A stretch of DNA of 50,633 bases, from contig JASMLY010000020.1 in the NCBI GenBank assembly GCA_030748455.1, positions 1-50,633 on the forward strand, read 5' to 3'. The stretch is from Phycisphaerales bacterium (GTDB lineage Bacteria > Planctomycetota > Phycisphaerae > Phycisphaerales > SM1A02). The notes beneath the pieces were generated by a model. The model searched no databases and had not been told where the DNA came from. It saw nothing but the letters and a program-made list of their open reading frames with translations. The position numbers and the translations under genes were made by a program. The stretch's first letter is position 1, and every line of letters starts with the position of its first letter. This document shows, piece after piece, positions 13,943 through 23,715 of the stretch.

Positions 13943-14472
13943 TGCACGGCCTCTGTAATACCCAGATCATGCGTGGTGAACAGTGATTGAAAGTGAAATC
14001 CAGCAGATTCTATGTTTTCGCGAGCACCCTCAAGTCTGTCAATAACCGCAATAATGGAGAGCACTTTTGCGCCGTTCGATTCGATTGTTTTGGCCGCTTC
14101 GAGAACTTGACCTCCGGTTGTGGCAATATCTTCCACAATGACAACCCTGTCCTCTTGTGTAAGTGTCCCCTCTAATTGTTTGGCTGTCCCGTACTCTTTT
14201 TTTTGGTTCCTGATAAAAATACAGGGAAGATTGCTTGCCATCGATGCTGTGGAGACAAGAGGAATTCCCCCCAACTCTGCACCTGCAAGGAGCGTGGTCT
14301 CTTTTGGTATGTGATCTGCAAACAGTGGACCGATCGCCTGCAAAATGTCTGGTTTTGTGGAAAATTGATACTTATCGATGTACCACGTTGATTTCCGCCC
14401 ACTCCGAAGGGTGAACTCACCATGGAGTACGGCTGTTTCTGCAATTCTCTTTGCAAGTTCTTCTCGAGTCAT
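13939..14472 (-). CDS. pyrE: Orotate phosphoribosyltransferase
   Basis: I start at ATG 14470-14472 (MTREELAKRIAETAVLHGEF), which gives 177 residues and the normal N-terminus for the family; the frame also runs 23 residues further upstream into the flippase gene. Motifs are FTLRSGRKSTWYIDK, LLAGAELGGIPLVS, IRNQKKEYGTAKQLEG (the flexible loop with lysines) and the PRPP-binding VVIVEDIATTGGQVLEA. It joins orotate to PRPP to make OMP in pyrimidine synthesis. It lies between the flippase-like gene, 28 bases upstream, and gatB, which it overlaps. Confidence 0.95.
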   Translation of the reverse strand: MTREELAKRIAETAVLHGEFTLRSGRKSTWYIDKYQFSTKPDILQAIGPLFADHIPKETTLLAGAELGGIPLVSTASMASNLPCIFIRNQKKEYGTAKQLEGTLTQEDRVVIVEDIATTGGQVLEAAKTIESNGAKVLSIIAVIDRLEGARENIESAGFHFQSLFTTHDLGITEAVQ

Positions 14473-14500
14473 CTCTATCAGTGTACCCGAGATGAAAAAC

Positions 14501-15382
14501 TTACCGAGGGTGATTTTTGTTTTTGAGGTAGCGATGACCAAGGAGACCTAATGGGATGACTACGATCAGCTCAACGACTCGGTTGATGAGATCAGCGATG
14601 AGACCGATTGCAAGCGCTGCTGGTAAAACGGTGACCCAAGATGAAAGCAATCCGATGATCCACTCCCTGCCACCGAGTCCACCTGTTGGCAGGGGTAAGA
14701 GTGAGGCAATTGAACTAGCACCCGCAAGCAGAATTGCTGTTTCTGGAGAAATTCCGTTGTCTAACAACCTAAAGATGATGAAATAGCGGGCGGCAAGAAG
14801 GGTTACATCGATATATCTGCAAGCGATCGCGATAGCCCATGGTTTAGCCCCGCGGTTGAAGAAAAAAAGTGCTGCAACAAAGAGTGGAACACTCATTGCC
14901 ACAAGCGGATGAATAAAGGTTGCCCCCCTTACAAATGATACGAGTATTGCCAATAGAGAGACACCAACAATAATGCAAACCGATTCCAATAGAACCCGAA
15001 GTGACTTTGTTGCTTGAATTCCATGAACTTTGCTGTGATAGACCGTTCTTCCAATCAGCCCAGCTCTTAAAGGGAGCCAATTCAACATGCCCGCAACAGA
15101 AATAAGCCACGCCATTTCAGGTTGTTTGATTGGGGTGTTCCCCTCACCTAAAATTGTTGGTCGATTGAGTAACTGTCGAAAGGATTCGGAAACGGCTAAA
15201 ATTGAAACGAACAACAGAATTGGCAACACGGAAAGTGGGATGGGTTCTGGGTGCTCAATTGCTGCAATCGCGGTTTCTAAATCTGGGGCGCGTTTCCAAA
15301 TTGCAAATATTGCCGCCCCTAGAAGTAACACGCTGATGCACCAGCCGAGAATTCGTTTGTAATGAAGATGAGGCGTGGTCAT
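14501..15382 (-). CDS. Flippase-like (LPG synthase TM-type) membrane protein
   Basis: The 293-residue protein has about eight membrane segments, the first at residues 10-28 (LGWCISVLLLGAAIFAIW). PTGGLGGREWIIGLLSSWVT with the glycine-rich turn, and ADLINRVVELIVVIPLGLLG at the end, fit the lysylphosphatidylglycerol synthase transmembrane family (PF03706), whose members are proposed to move lipids or lipid-linked sugars. WLPLRAGLIGRTVYHSKVHG (about 105-125) is the conserved basic loop. It has no synthase domain. It begins 5 bases after the stop of the large secreted protein gene on the same strand, so the two are probably co-translated. Confidence 0.75.
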   Translation of the reverse strand: MTTPHLHYKRILGWCISVLLLGAAIFAIWKRAPDLETAIAAIEHPEPIPLSVLPILLFVSILAVSESFRQLLNRPTILGEGNTPIKQPEMAWLISVAGMLNWLPLRAGLIGRTVYHSKVHGIQATKSLRVLLESVCIIVGVSLLAILVSFVRGATFIHPLVAMSVPLFVAALFFFNRGAKPWAIAIACRYIDVTLLAARYFIIFRLLDNGISPETAILLAGASSIASLLPLPTGGLGGREWIIGLLSSWVTVLPAALAIGLIADLINRVVELIVVIPLGLLGHRYLKNKNHPR

Positions 15383-15387
15383 AGAAC

Positions 15388-17928
15388 CTACTCTTCTTCA
15401 AATGTGCCCAATGCGCGATCTCTTCTTTGTGCAACCTTTGCTTCAACCCAACGATAGACCCAATTTGCAACTGCACGGACATTTTGGTCTTTGTCATCAC
15501 GTGCAGAGAGAAGTCGTTCGTTATCGAGAGTTATATCTTGAACAGTAGGAGAAATGAACCGCAAAAGCCAGCTTATGGTTGTCAGGCTATGTTCATCTTC
15601 GTCTGTCATCATAATGAGGGATTCAAACGCAGGATCTTTTGACATTGTTGACAGAATCCACGCTTTTGAGAATGCATCAAGCGATGGAAACGCTAGCAAA
15701 AGCTTGGTGATTGCTTGATCTTGCAGTGGGTGTCGTTCGCCCTCAAGGAGCGTTGGTTTTTCCTCGCCCGGTGGCGGTGGAATGAGTGGTTCAACAACTT
15801 GTATTTGTACATCATCTCCCACCGCCCACGTTAACAAAACAAACGACATGAGGTCGGCCCCCGAATTCATTTCCTCTATGTTCGCAATTGTATTCTCGAG
15901 CCAAACATCGGTTAACCGTACGCCATCGACACGAAGTTGCTGGGTTTTTGATCTTGTGCCCAACATAGATGGTTCGTAGACCATTTCTGTTTCGCCTTTT
16001 AGATTTTCTGTAAGGCGAATCGAGAAATTGGTCATTCCTTGCAGTTGAAGAATTCCACCATTTGTTGGCCACTCGTTTAAAACTGCGCCAACCCAATGCT
16101 TCCTTAAATCTACAGTAACTGTAAACCGCTCTCGTGAGGGCAACGTTAGTTTTCTATCTATTGGAAGAATGATTGGTACTTTCGTTGTTACTTTTGCGTT
16201 AACAATTTGAGCTTCTACTTGCAACAAAACTAGATTTGTAATTGGCCCCTCTGGGGCGATTTGCATAGGCATCAAACTGTTGTTTGACAGTTCTATCTCT
16301 ACAAGAATTGGTTCATACGGACCAACATTTTCTTTCACTGGTTTTGTACGAATTGTAAATGTTGTTCTTGGGTCTGTTGCATACTGATCAACCGCGTTTG
16401 GAATTTCTTGGATGAGTGACTCCAACGCAAGTGTGTCTTCCCGTGCACGTATATCTTGTCCTAGCAATTGTTCAAGTTGGTTTCTAGACCAAACGCCAAG
16501 CAAGGTTCCTGCACTTTCTTGGGCAAGTTGTAAGAACAACCGTGCCGCTTCTTGCTGCCTGTCTTGACGCAGGCGAACCATCGCTAGACCCGCGGTCGAT
16601 GCGTCTGCGTCGGTATCCGTGAAGAGCTCCTCCGCTTTTTGCAATTCTCCTAAACGAAATGCAATCCAGCCATCAACAATGGCCGTGTCGTTGGATGTAA
16701 GCTCTGTGTATGTTGCGGCTTTTTTGAGAAAGCTGTTTGCGTCTTCAACAAGGTCGTCCAACCAAACAGCAATCCACGCGGCCTGTAAACACAGTTCGGT
16801 TTCATTTATCTGGTCACCTGTTTGTTGATAGGTTTCTGCGTTAAGTAAGAGTGCGGCGAATGAATCAAGTGCGCTACGAACGGCCCACTCTGATTCTCCC
16901 TTCATCACATCGGCAAAAATTGCTGCTTTTACTGTTGCGAGTTTTGGTGCTAAAGGAGCGTGAATTCTCGCAAGTTCTAGGGGGGTGGCTCTCGTTTCTT
17001 GGGCCTTAATGTTTTGTCTGAATCGTTCATCAACGACCCGTTGCCTTGCTGAAAGCAAGTCGAGTGCTTCATCCACTTCTCTTGACGCCCATTTGGCCAT
17101 CACAATGTCGGACAACAAGTCGCCACCCACAACTTTTGGTTTGTCCGCATCCCCAGAAAGTGCAATCCCATATATTCGGCTAGCAGCGTTGTATGCTCCA
17201 TACGACATGAGAAGTTCTGCAAGGGTCACCTGTGTTGTGACCTCTCGCATGTTTGCAAGCATCAGTGATGAAAGAAGTTCGACTCTCCTGTACGAATCTG
17301 CTGATTCATCTCCAAAAAACCCAACCGAAACCGCCATTGCGTCCGTGAAATATGGGTCTAATGCGACTGACTCTGCGAGCCATCTTGCAAATTGCTGTGT
17401 GTTACCAAGTTGCCGTTGCAACATTGCTGCATCAAATGCTAATCGAGAAGCCACGTTGGGATGAAGCAGGCTTTGACCTTCGGGTGAAAGTAGTTTTTCA
17501 TAGAGGTTTGTTCGTTCTGCCACCGTGTTCAGTGTGTCAACAGCATCGCGGAGGCGGGCAAGTTGCAGTGGCGTCTCGTTGGGGTCAAGCCGAAGCAATT
17601 CTTTCGTCCCACGCTGGCGCATTTCTGGGTTGTCAGAAAGAACTGCAAGCTCAACCCAAGCTCTCCAAACACTCGGATTGTCGGGAGCCACTTGGGCAGC
17701 TGTTTTTACAAGCGCGAGACCCGCTTCAATCGCCTGCACGTCAAGTGGATAGGTTTGTATTGCCGTACCTGCAACCCGCAACAGTTCTTCAGCGAGGTGA
17801 TTTCGAGCCGATCGCTTCATTTCCTCTTGTCCTACAGACTCGTCTTGGGCCCAGAGGTGAGGTGCGTGGAGCATGAAGCCAAGAAGGGTAAGGAGAAGGC
17901 AACGTTGTATGTGGTGTTTTCGGGTCAT
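15388..17928 (-). CDS. Large exported protein with TPR-like helical repeats, function unknown
   Basis: The 846-residue protein has a signal peptide (QRCLLLTLLGFMLHAPHLWA, cleavage before QDES). About 450 residues of helical pairs in TPR style follow, for example PSVWRAWVELAVLSDNPEM, ATLLGVWSRNQLEQLL-like pairs and RLGELQKAEELFTDTDADAS. A beta-rich section (TFTIRTKPVKENVGPYEPIL, LVEIELSNNSLMPMQIAPEG) and a second helical section end the protein. It probably acts in the periplasm as a scaffold. The flippase-like gene follows after 5 bases. Related proteins are common as hypothetical genes in planctomycetes, to my memory; I cannot name a function. Confidence 0.75.
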   Translation of the reverse strand: MTRKHHIQRCLLLTLLGFMLHAPHLWAQDESVGQEEMKRSARNHLAEELLRVAGTAIQTYPLDVQAIEAGLALVKTAAQVAPDNPSVWRAWVELAVLSDNPEMRQRGTKELLRLDPNETPLQLARLRDAVDTLNTVAERTNLYEKLLSPEGQSLLHPNVASRLAFDAAMLQRQLGNTQQFARWLAESVALDPYFTDAMAVSVGFFGDESADSYRRVELLSSLMLANMREVTTQVTLAELLMSYGAYNAASRIYGIALSGDADKPKVVGGDLLSDIVMAKWASREVDEALDLLSARQRVVDERFRQNIKAQETRATPLELARIHAPLAPKLATVKAAIFADVMKGESEWAVRSALDSFAALLLNAETYQQTGDQINETELCLQAAWIAVWLDDLVEDANSFLKKAATYTELTSNDTAIVDGWIAFRLGELQKAEELFTDTDADASTAGLAMVRLRQDRQQEAARLFLQLAQESAGTLLGVWSRNQLEQLLGQDIRAREDTLALESLIQEIPNAVDQYATDPRTTFTIRTKPVKENVGPYEPILVEIELSNNSLMPMQIAPEGPITNLVLLQVEAQIVNAKVTTKVPIILPIDRKLTLPSRERFTVTVDLRKHWVGAVLNEWPTNGGILQLQGMTNFSIRLTENLKGETEMVYEPSMLGTRSKTQQLRVDGVRLTDVWLENTIANIEEMNSGADLMSFVLLTWAVGDDVQIQVVEPLIPPPPGEEKPTLLEGERHPLQDQAITKLLLAFPSLDAFSKAWILSTMSKDPAFESLIMMTDEDEHSLTTISWLLRFISPTVQDITLDNERLLSARDDKDQNVRAVANWVYRWVEAKVAQRRDRALGTFEEE

Positions 17929-18027
17929 AAACAGGGGTTGTTTGCTACACAGTACCGCATTTTAGGGGTTTTGTTTGATAGATTTCACACCCCTTACCAA
18001 ATGCAGGGAATGAATAGCCAAAAGTTG

Positions 18028-18056
18028 TTGACACCATGTGGTAGCATTGGTAATTT
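18028..18056 (+). promoter_or_regulatory. Strong candidate promoter of the 343-residue exported protein
   Basis: A perfect TTGACA (18028-18033), a 17-base spacer and TAATTT (18051-18056) lie in the divergent gap. The start codon at 18104 is 47 bases downstream, and there is no clear ribosome site before it. Confidence 0.55.
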
Positions 18057-18103
18057 CGTCAACTCTCACTCAGATTCAATAGAATACGTATCCGAACTTT
18101 ATT

Positions 18104-19135
18104 ATGTTTATGATCAAAAAAACACTTCTACTCGTCACAGTGCTCTTGGCTTCTTCTGCCGCTGCGCAGCCTTCTTTTCGCATAACCTCGTTTATCAGCC
18201 ATCGTGATCTGACCGACCGTCAAAAATCAGATATACAGCGCTACGCCGCAAGTTGGGCAGAAGCGATGTTAACAAATGATGCGGCCATGCTTACGCAAGC
18301 ACGAAAAAGGCTCTCTGAACCGCTTGATCAGCGGTGGTCGATGTCCAACACAGCAAGAATGCATTATGGTGAATCGCTCCTTTCTGCCTTTGAACCCTTT
18401 TTGTCTGAAGAGAACAAAAACCAAATGGCGGCTGTAAACGCGCTGCAAGTTTTATCCCTCCTTGGAACCGAGAGAAGTGTTACCACGATGATGCACCACG
18501 CAAGCAGTTCATTTGAAGATCGAGTTGCTTTGAGGCAATGGGCTTCTGCTGGACTCGAAAGAAGTTTTCACACTGGTCGACTTCCGCTCACTAGACTTAC
18601 GAGCGCGGCGACTCTTCTCGCTGACGCGGCGTCAAGAGAACCCGTGTGGCATGTTGCCTCTCGCCAACTTCAATCGCTCGCGTCCCTTGGTTCAGTGCCT
18701 GGATTAAAACGATCGGAACTAGCTGAATTACAAAAACTTTCCTTCGAACTCCAAGTCCAAACAATTTCTAATATTGTTGAAGATATTGCCGCAAGCAAAG
18801 AACCAAGTCTCCGTATGCGTGCTGTCAGGGGCGGTCTTTCCGAATTAAGACTTGCCTTAATTGAACCTGGAATTGATGCAACATTAAAATCAACCACTCT
18901 TGAGAATCTCACTCCTGTGTTGATTCGGGTGCTAGAAGTCACCGAAGATCAAACGAATGAAATTCTAAAAGATGGTGACCTTACTTCCGCGTATGGGGGG
19001 GCAATTGAAACAGTTGACTCGATGCTGCGAAGGCACAAAAACGGCGATGGTGCGCCAGAAGAAGGTGTGCGAAGTGCGTGGGAATCTGGTGACCACCAAG
19101 CCCTTTCTACCGTGATCAATTTTTGGCGACAGTAA
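18104..19135 (+). CDS. Exported helical protein, family unknown
   Basis: The 343-residue protein starts MFMIKKTLLLVTVLLASSAA with a clear signal peptide (cleavage after AAAQ). The mature protein is almost wholly helical, with segments such as MAAVNALQVLSLLGTERSVT and RQWASAGLERSFHTGRLPLT that resemble HEAT-type repeats. No catalytic motif is visible. A second possible start is the ATG at 18110. It is divergent from the 846-residue exported protein, and the oligopeptide-binding protein follows 24 bases downstream with its own candidate promoter. The function is unknown. Confidence 0.7.
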   Translation: MFMIKKTLLLVTVLLASSAAAQPSFRITSFISHRDLTDRQKSDIQRYAASWAEAMLTNDAAMLTQARKRLSEPLDQRWSMSNTARMHYGESLLSAFEPFLSEENKNQMAAVNALQVLSLLGTERSVTTMMHHASSSFEDRVALRQWASAGLERSFHTGRLPLTRLTSAATLLADAASREPVWHVASRQLQSLASLGSVPGLKRSELAELQKLSFELQVQTISNIVEDIAASKEPSLRMRAVRGGLSELRLALIEPGIDATLKSTTLENLTPVLIRVLEVTEDQTNEILKDGDLTSAYGGAIETVDSMLRRHKNGDGAPEEGVRSAWESGDHQALSTVINFWRQ

Positions 19136-19150
19136 CCTCAAGCGTACAAT
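19133..19150 (+). promoter_or_regulatory. Candidate promoter of the peptide-binding protein, near-leaderless
   Basis: TTGGCG (19133-19138), a 16-base spacer and TACAAT (19145-19150) overlap the stop codon of the gene before. The GTG start at 19160 is only 9 bases beyond the -10 box, so the leader would be about 3 bases. There is no ribosome site. Confidence 0.5.
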
Positions 19151-19159
19151 TATAAAACC

Positions 19160-20980
19160 GTGTACAAACTCTTACTACCAATCGCGATTCTCCTTGCGGT
19201 TGTAGTTGGTGTTTTTACACTTGAAGATACAAAACCTAGGGCCGATTTTGTTTTCATAAACCGTGGAGATGTTTTCACACTAGACCCACAACGAATGAGT
19301 TGGCTCAACGACATGCAAATGGGGTATTGCCTATATGAAGGCCTTGTTCGGTGGAATCCAGAAGATTTTTCAATCGAACTTGCGGCAGCAGATTCTGTAG
19401 AGTTGAGCGAGGATGGTAGGACCTATACCTTTCAGATCCGAGATGATGCTCGGTGGAGTAATGGTGCTCGGGTCACTGCATATGATTTTCAATACGCTTG
19501 GATGCGATTGCTAACCCCAGATTTTGCTGCGGATTATTCTGATTTCTTCTTTTCAATCAAAGGTGCACAAGAGTATTGGGATTCAAGGACTGCACAGTTA
19601 GGTGGAATGGGTGGGAATCAAAACAACACCGTCCTTTCCCTTTTTAAGGAGCTCGTCGGCGTCGTAGTTGTTTCACCAAAAACATTACGCGTCGAACTTG
19701 AGAACCCTGTTCCTTATTTTTTAGATCAACTTGCCCTTGCTGTATGTGCGCCTGTGTATCGCCCTTCTGTCGAGGGGTGGAATCTTGAAAAGCAATTAGA
19801 GAAAAAAGTTGTACAGGATGGGTGGTACTCAATCGAGCCCCCATCAATGATGAACCGTAGGTGGCTATCTGTAGATCCTGATACTGGTCGTTTGCAACAA
19901 GAACATGGGTGGGCTCGACCTCAAACGCTCGTTAGCAACGGCCCCTTTGTGTTAGAACGATGGAGATACAAGCGAGATATGCGGCTTGTACGAAATCCTT
20001 TTTACCATTCGAAACACCTCAGTTCACTTGATTCGATCGAAGCGTTGACCATCTCTGACCCCAATACAGCAATCATGGCATTTGAAAGCGGCGTTGCCGA
20101 TTGGCTCAACGGAGTAAATGTTGGGTATCAAGCAGATATGTTGCAGCAAAAAGAACTTGGTTTGCGAACGAACATCCACGCAATGCCTACATTTGGAACT
20201 GATTTTTTTTCGTTTAACTGCCGAGAACTTCTAAACAGTGGAAAAGCCAATCCGTTCTTCGACACCAATGTAAGGAAGGCGTTTGTACACGCGACAAACC
20301 GAAACGCCATTGTAAAACACGCAACTCGATTGTCTGAACCTGTTGTAACAAGTTTTATTCCCCCCAACTCTATTGACGGGTACAAGACGGTGCGGGGGAT
20401 TGGTTTTGACCTGTCTAAAGCAGTTACTTTTTTGAAACAAGGTGGGTGGGAAGACCGAGATGGAGATGGTTTTGTTGAAGACGTTCAGGGAAACTTGTTC
20501 CCTGTTGTAGAAATTTTGTATACAACAAACACGCCACGATATAAGTGGATTGCACTTGAACTTCGCGACCAATGGCAAAAGCACCTTGGTGTTCGGGTAG
20601 AACTTCGTGGAACTGATAATAAATTTTTTAGTGCGGATCTTAAGGGCGGGAACTTTATGGTCGCTCGTGGAAGATGGTACGGGGATTATGGAGACCCAAC
20701 CACGTTCCTTGATGTGTTTAGATCAAACAGTGGAAACAACGACCGTGGCTATGTCAATGAGGAAATAGACGAAACACTTGACAAAGCGGCGGTTGAGTTT
20801 GACCCCCAAAAAAGGCTGGAACTGTTACGGGCTATCGAAACAAAATTGTTCAACGAAGAGGTTCCCATGCTTGTGATCTGCCAACTGCTTCAGTTGTACA
20901 TGTACGAGCCAGAGAAAGTGCGTGGACTCACCTCACACCCTCGACTCACGCAACAGCTTTGGAGAGTACAGGTTGATTAA
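19160..20980 (+). CDS. Oligopeptide/dipeptide ABC transporter substrate-binding protein
   Basis: The 606-residue protein belongs to the OppA/DppA family (SBP_bac_5): NRGDVFTLDPQRMSWLNDMQ at the N-terminus, GRTYTFQIRDDARWSNGARV, TAYDFQYAWMRLLTPDFAAD, LVSNGPFVLERWRYKRDMRL and VRKAFVHATNRNAIV. The start is a GTG. Instead of a lipobox there is one N-terminal hydrophobic helix (residues 3-21, LLLPIAILLAVVVGVFT) with no clear cleavage site, so it may be a membrane-anchored binding protein. It converges with a lone OppB-type permease gene, sharing 4 bases. Other transporter subunits are absent. It is slightly longer than the 530-560 residues usual for OppA. Confidence 0.9.
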   Translation: MYKLLLPIAILLAVVVGVFTLEDTKPRADFVFINRGDVFTLDPQRMSWLNDMQMGYCLYEGLVRWNPEDFSIELAAADSVELSEDGRTYTFQIRDDARWSNGARVTAYDFQYAWMRLLTPDFAADYSDFFFSIKGAQEYWDSRTAQLGGMGGNQNNTVLSLFKELVGVVVVSPKTLRVELENPVPYFLDQLALAVCAPVYRPSVEGWNLEKQLEKKVVQDGWYSIEPPSMMNRRWLSVDPDTGRLQQEHGWARPQTLVSNGPFVLERWRYKRDMRLVRNPFYHSKHLSSLDSIEALTISDPNTAIMAFESGVADWLNGVNVGYQADMLQQKELGLRTNIHAMPTFGTDFFSFNCRELLNSGKANPFFDTNVRKAFVHATNRNAIVKHATRLSEPVVTSFIPPNSIDGYKTVRGIGFDLSKAVTFLKQGGWEDRDGDGFVEDVQGNLFPVVEILYTTNTPRYKWIALELRDQWQKHLGVRVELRGTDNKFFSADLKGGNFMVARGRWYGDYGDPTTFLDVFRSNSGNNDRGYVNEEIDETLDKAAVEFDPQKRLELLRAIETKLFNEEVPMLVICQLLQLYMYEPEKVRGLTSHPRLTQQLWRVQVD

Positions 20981-21924
20981 GTTGTTCGTGGATCAACAAA
21001 CCGATACATCACATCCACAAACAGGTTGAAAACCGTTAACATCGCAGCGTAGACCAGCACGATTCCCATAAGAAGGGTGATGTCTTTACCTAAAACTGCG
21101 TCAACAAAATGTGTACCAATACCGGGTACCGCAAACACTTTTTCCACAACAAACGATCCTGTCATTGCTGCGGCAGTTGCTGGTCCAAGGTAACTCAGCA
21201 CAGGAAGCATCGCATTCTTAAGCGCGTGTTTCAACACGACCGTACGCTCTGGGAGTCCCTTTGCTCTAGCGGTTCGGATGTGGTCGCTTTGTAGTTGTTC
21301 GATCATACCAGAGCGAACGAATTGGGAAATATACGCCGCGAACGGTAAGCTCAGCGCAAACGCTGGCAGGAACACATGTTTCCATGTTCCCCAACCTCCA
21401 ACAGGAAACCAACCAAGCCAAACCGAAAACACCAGTAAAAGCACAACACCGATCACAAATGTTGGGGTGCTAATGCCTATCAACGATATTCCTATTGTGG
21501 TTACTTCTATCCACGAGTTTGGACGAACGGCGCTGCAAACACCTGCTGTTATCCCAATACACAACGCGAGTAAAATCGAACAGAAACCGAGAATTACTGA
21601 TACGGGAAGTTGGCTTGCAAGGATCTCGTTCACTGTCCAGTTCTCATGCCGCAAACTTGGACCAAAATTAAAAATGGGTCCATTCTTCTCACCAAAAATC
21701 CAGGCACCGCCACTTGCGTTCCAAACGTAATCGACATAAAACCCAACAGGATTGTGGAGATTATAATTTTTCTCCATTGCCTCCATGACCTCGGGTGGTG
21801 GTCTTCGCCCGTCTTTTTCTAGTGGGTTTCCTGGAATAGACCACGCGAGCAGAAACGTGGTTGTGTACACAATTAAAAGTACAATTGGCAGTTGAATGAT
21901 CCGCCAAACGATGAGTTTGGTCAT
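20977..21924 (-). CDS. OppB/DppB-type ABC transporter permease
   Basis: I start at ATG 21922-21924 (MTKLIVWRIIQLPIVLLIVY), which has AGGGTG 6 bases before it, giving 315 residues. The family signature is complete: a first helix, a large loop outside (about 30-95), then five helices. The EAA motif reads HIRTARAKGLPERTVVLKHA followed by LKNAMLPVLSYLGPATAAAM, and the end is FNLFVDVMYRFVDPRTT. It should form a dipeptide/oligopeptide channel with an OppC partner and ATPases. None of these lies in the window, and the adjacent binding protein is on the other strand. It follows eno by 14 bases. Confidence 0.92.
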   Translation of the reverse strand: MTKLIVWRIIQLPIVLLIVYTTTFLLAWSIPGNPLEKDGRRPPPEVMEAMEKNYNLHNPVGFYVDYVWNASGGAWIFGEKNGPIFNFGPSLRHENWTVNEILASQLPVSVILGFCSILLALCIGITAGVCSAVRPNSWIEVTTIGISLIGISTPTFVIGVVLLLVFSVWLGWFPVGGWGTWKHVFLPAFALSLPFAAYISQFVRSGMIEQLQSDHIRTARAKGLPERTVVLKHALKNAMLPVLSYLGPATAAAMTGSFVVEKVFAVPGIGTHFVDAVLGKDITLLMGIVLVYAAMLTVFNLFVDVMYRFVDPRTT

Positions 21925-21938
21925 TGCGTCACCCTGTT

Positions 21939-23234
<1,296 letters not shown>

Positions 23235-23245
23235 CTAAAAACGGA

Positions 23246-23275
23246 ATCATACTATGTGGATGGACAAAGCAACAA
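23246..23275 (-). promoter_or_regulatory. Candidate promoter of eno
   Basis: Read leftward, TTGTTG (complement of 23270-23275), an 18-base spacer and TATGAT (complement of 23246-23251) precede eno. The -35 box lies inside the first codons of the divergent zinc-ribbon gene, because only 31 bases separate the two start codons. Confidence 0.35.
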
Positions 23276-23715
23276 TCGAGAACGCCACTATTACCTATCT
23301 AAAGTCAACCGAATCTCTTTGCCCGCGATGTGGGCACGCTCTCAAGGAGATTACCCGCCCTAGGTGCCCCGAATGTGGCACTTTTATAAAGATGAGCACA
23401 GATAGATTTGGGCCATTCGTTTGGTTTGTTGGGTTGTGCGGACTTTTGGTGTGTGTTGGAATTAGTGTTGATCAAATCGGTTTTTTTTCTGTTCCAGTAT
23501 TTGTTTTTGGAAATACCCCCCTTCCACTGCCGCTCATTCTTCCAGAAGTAGTGGTTCTCATCATTCTTTTGATCGCCACTGTTTTGTGGTGGAGATTTCG
23601 GTATTCCTCTTTGAAGTGGGGAGGAAAAACGAAAACAATTGTTCTTTGCTGTGCGTTCCTCTTACCTGTGTTGTACTTCACCGCCTTGTTTTTAATTGTC
23701 TTTTTAAGACGCTAG
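23254..23715 (+). CDS. Zinc-ribbon membrane protein of planctomycete type
   Basis: The 153-residue protein begins with a compact zinc ribbon (residues 23-42: CPRCGHALKEITRPRCPECG), which has all four cysteines. Three hydrophobic helices follow, at about 54-72, 85-108 (PLPLPLILPEVVVLIILLIA) and 128-150. A later start at residue 3 (MDKATIEN) is equally possible; neither has a ribosome site. This fusion of a CPxCG-CPECG ribbon with membrane helices is a frequent hypothetical-protein type in planctomycetes. It converges with the dehydrogenase gene, the two stops sharing CTAG. The function is unknown. Confidence 0.75.
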   Translation: MWMDKATIENATITYLKSTESLCPRCGHALKEITRPRCPECGTFIKMSTDRFGPFVWFVGLCGLLVCVGISVDQIGFFSVPVFVFGNTPLPLPLILPEVVVLIILLIATVLWWRFRYSSLKWGGKTKTIVLCCAFLLPVLYFTALFLIVFLRR

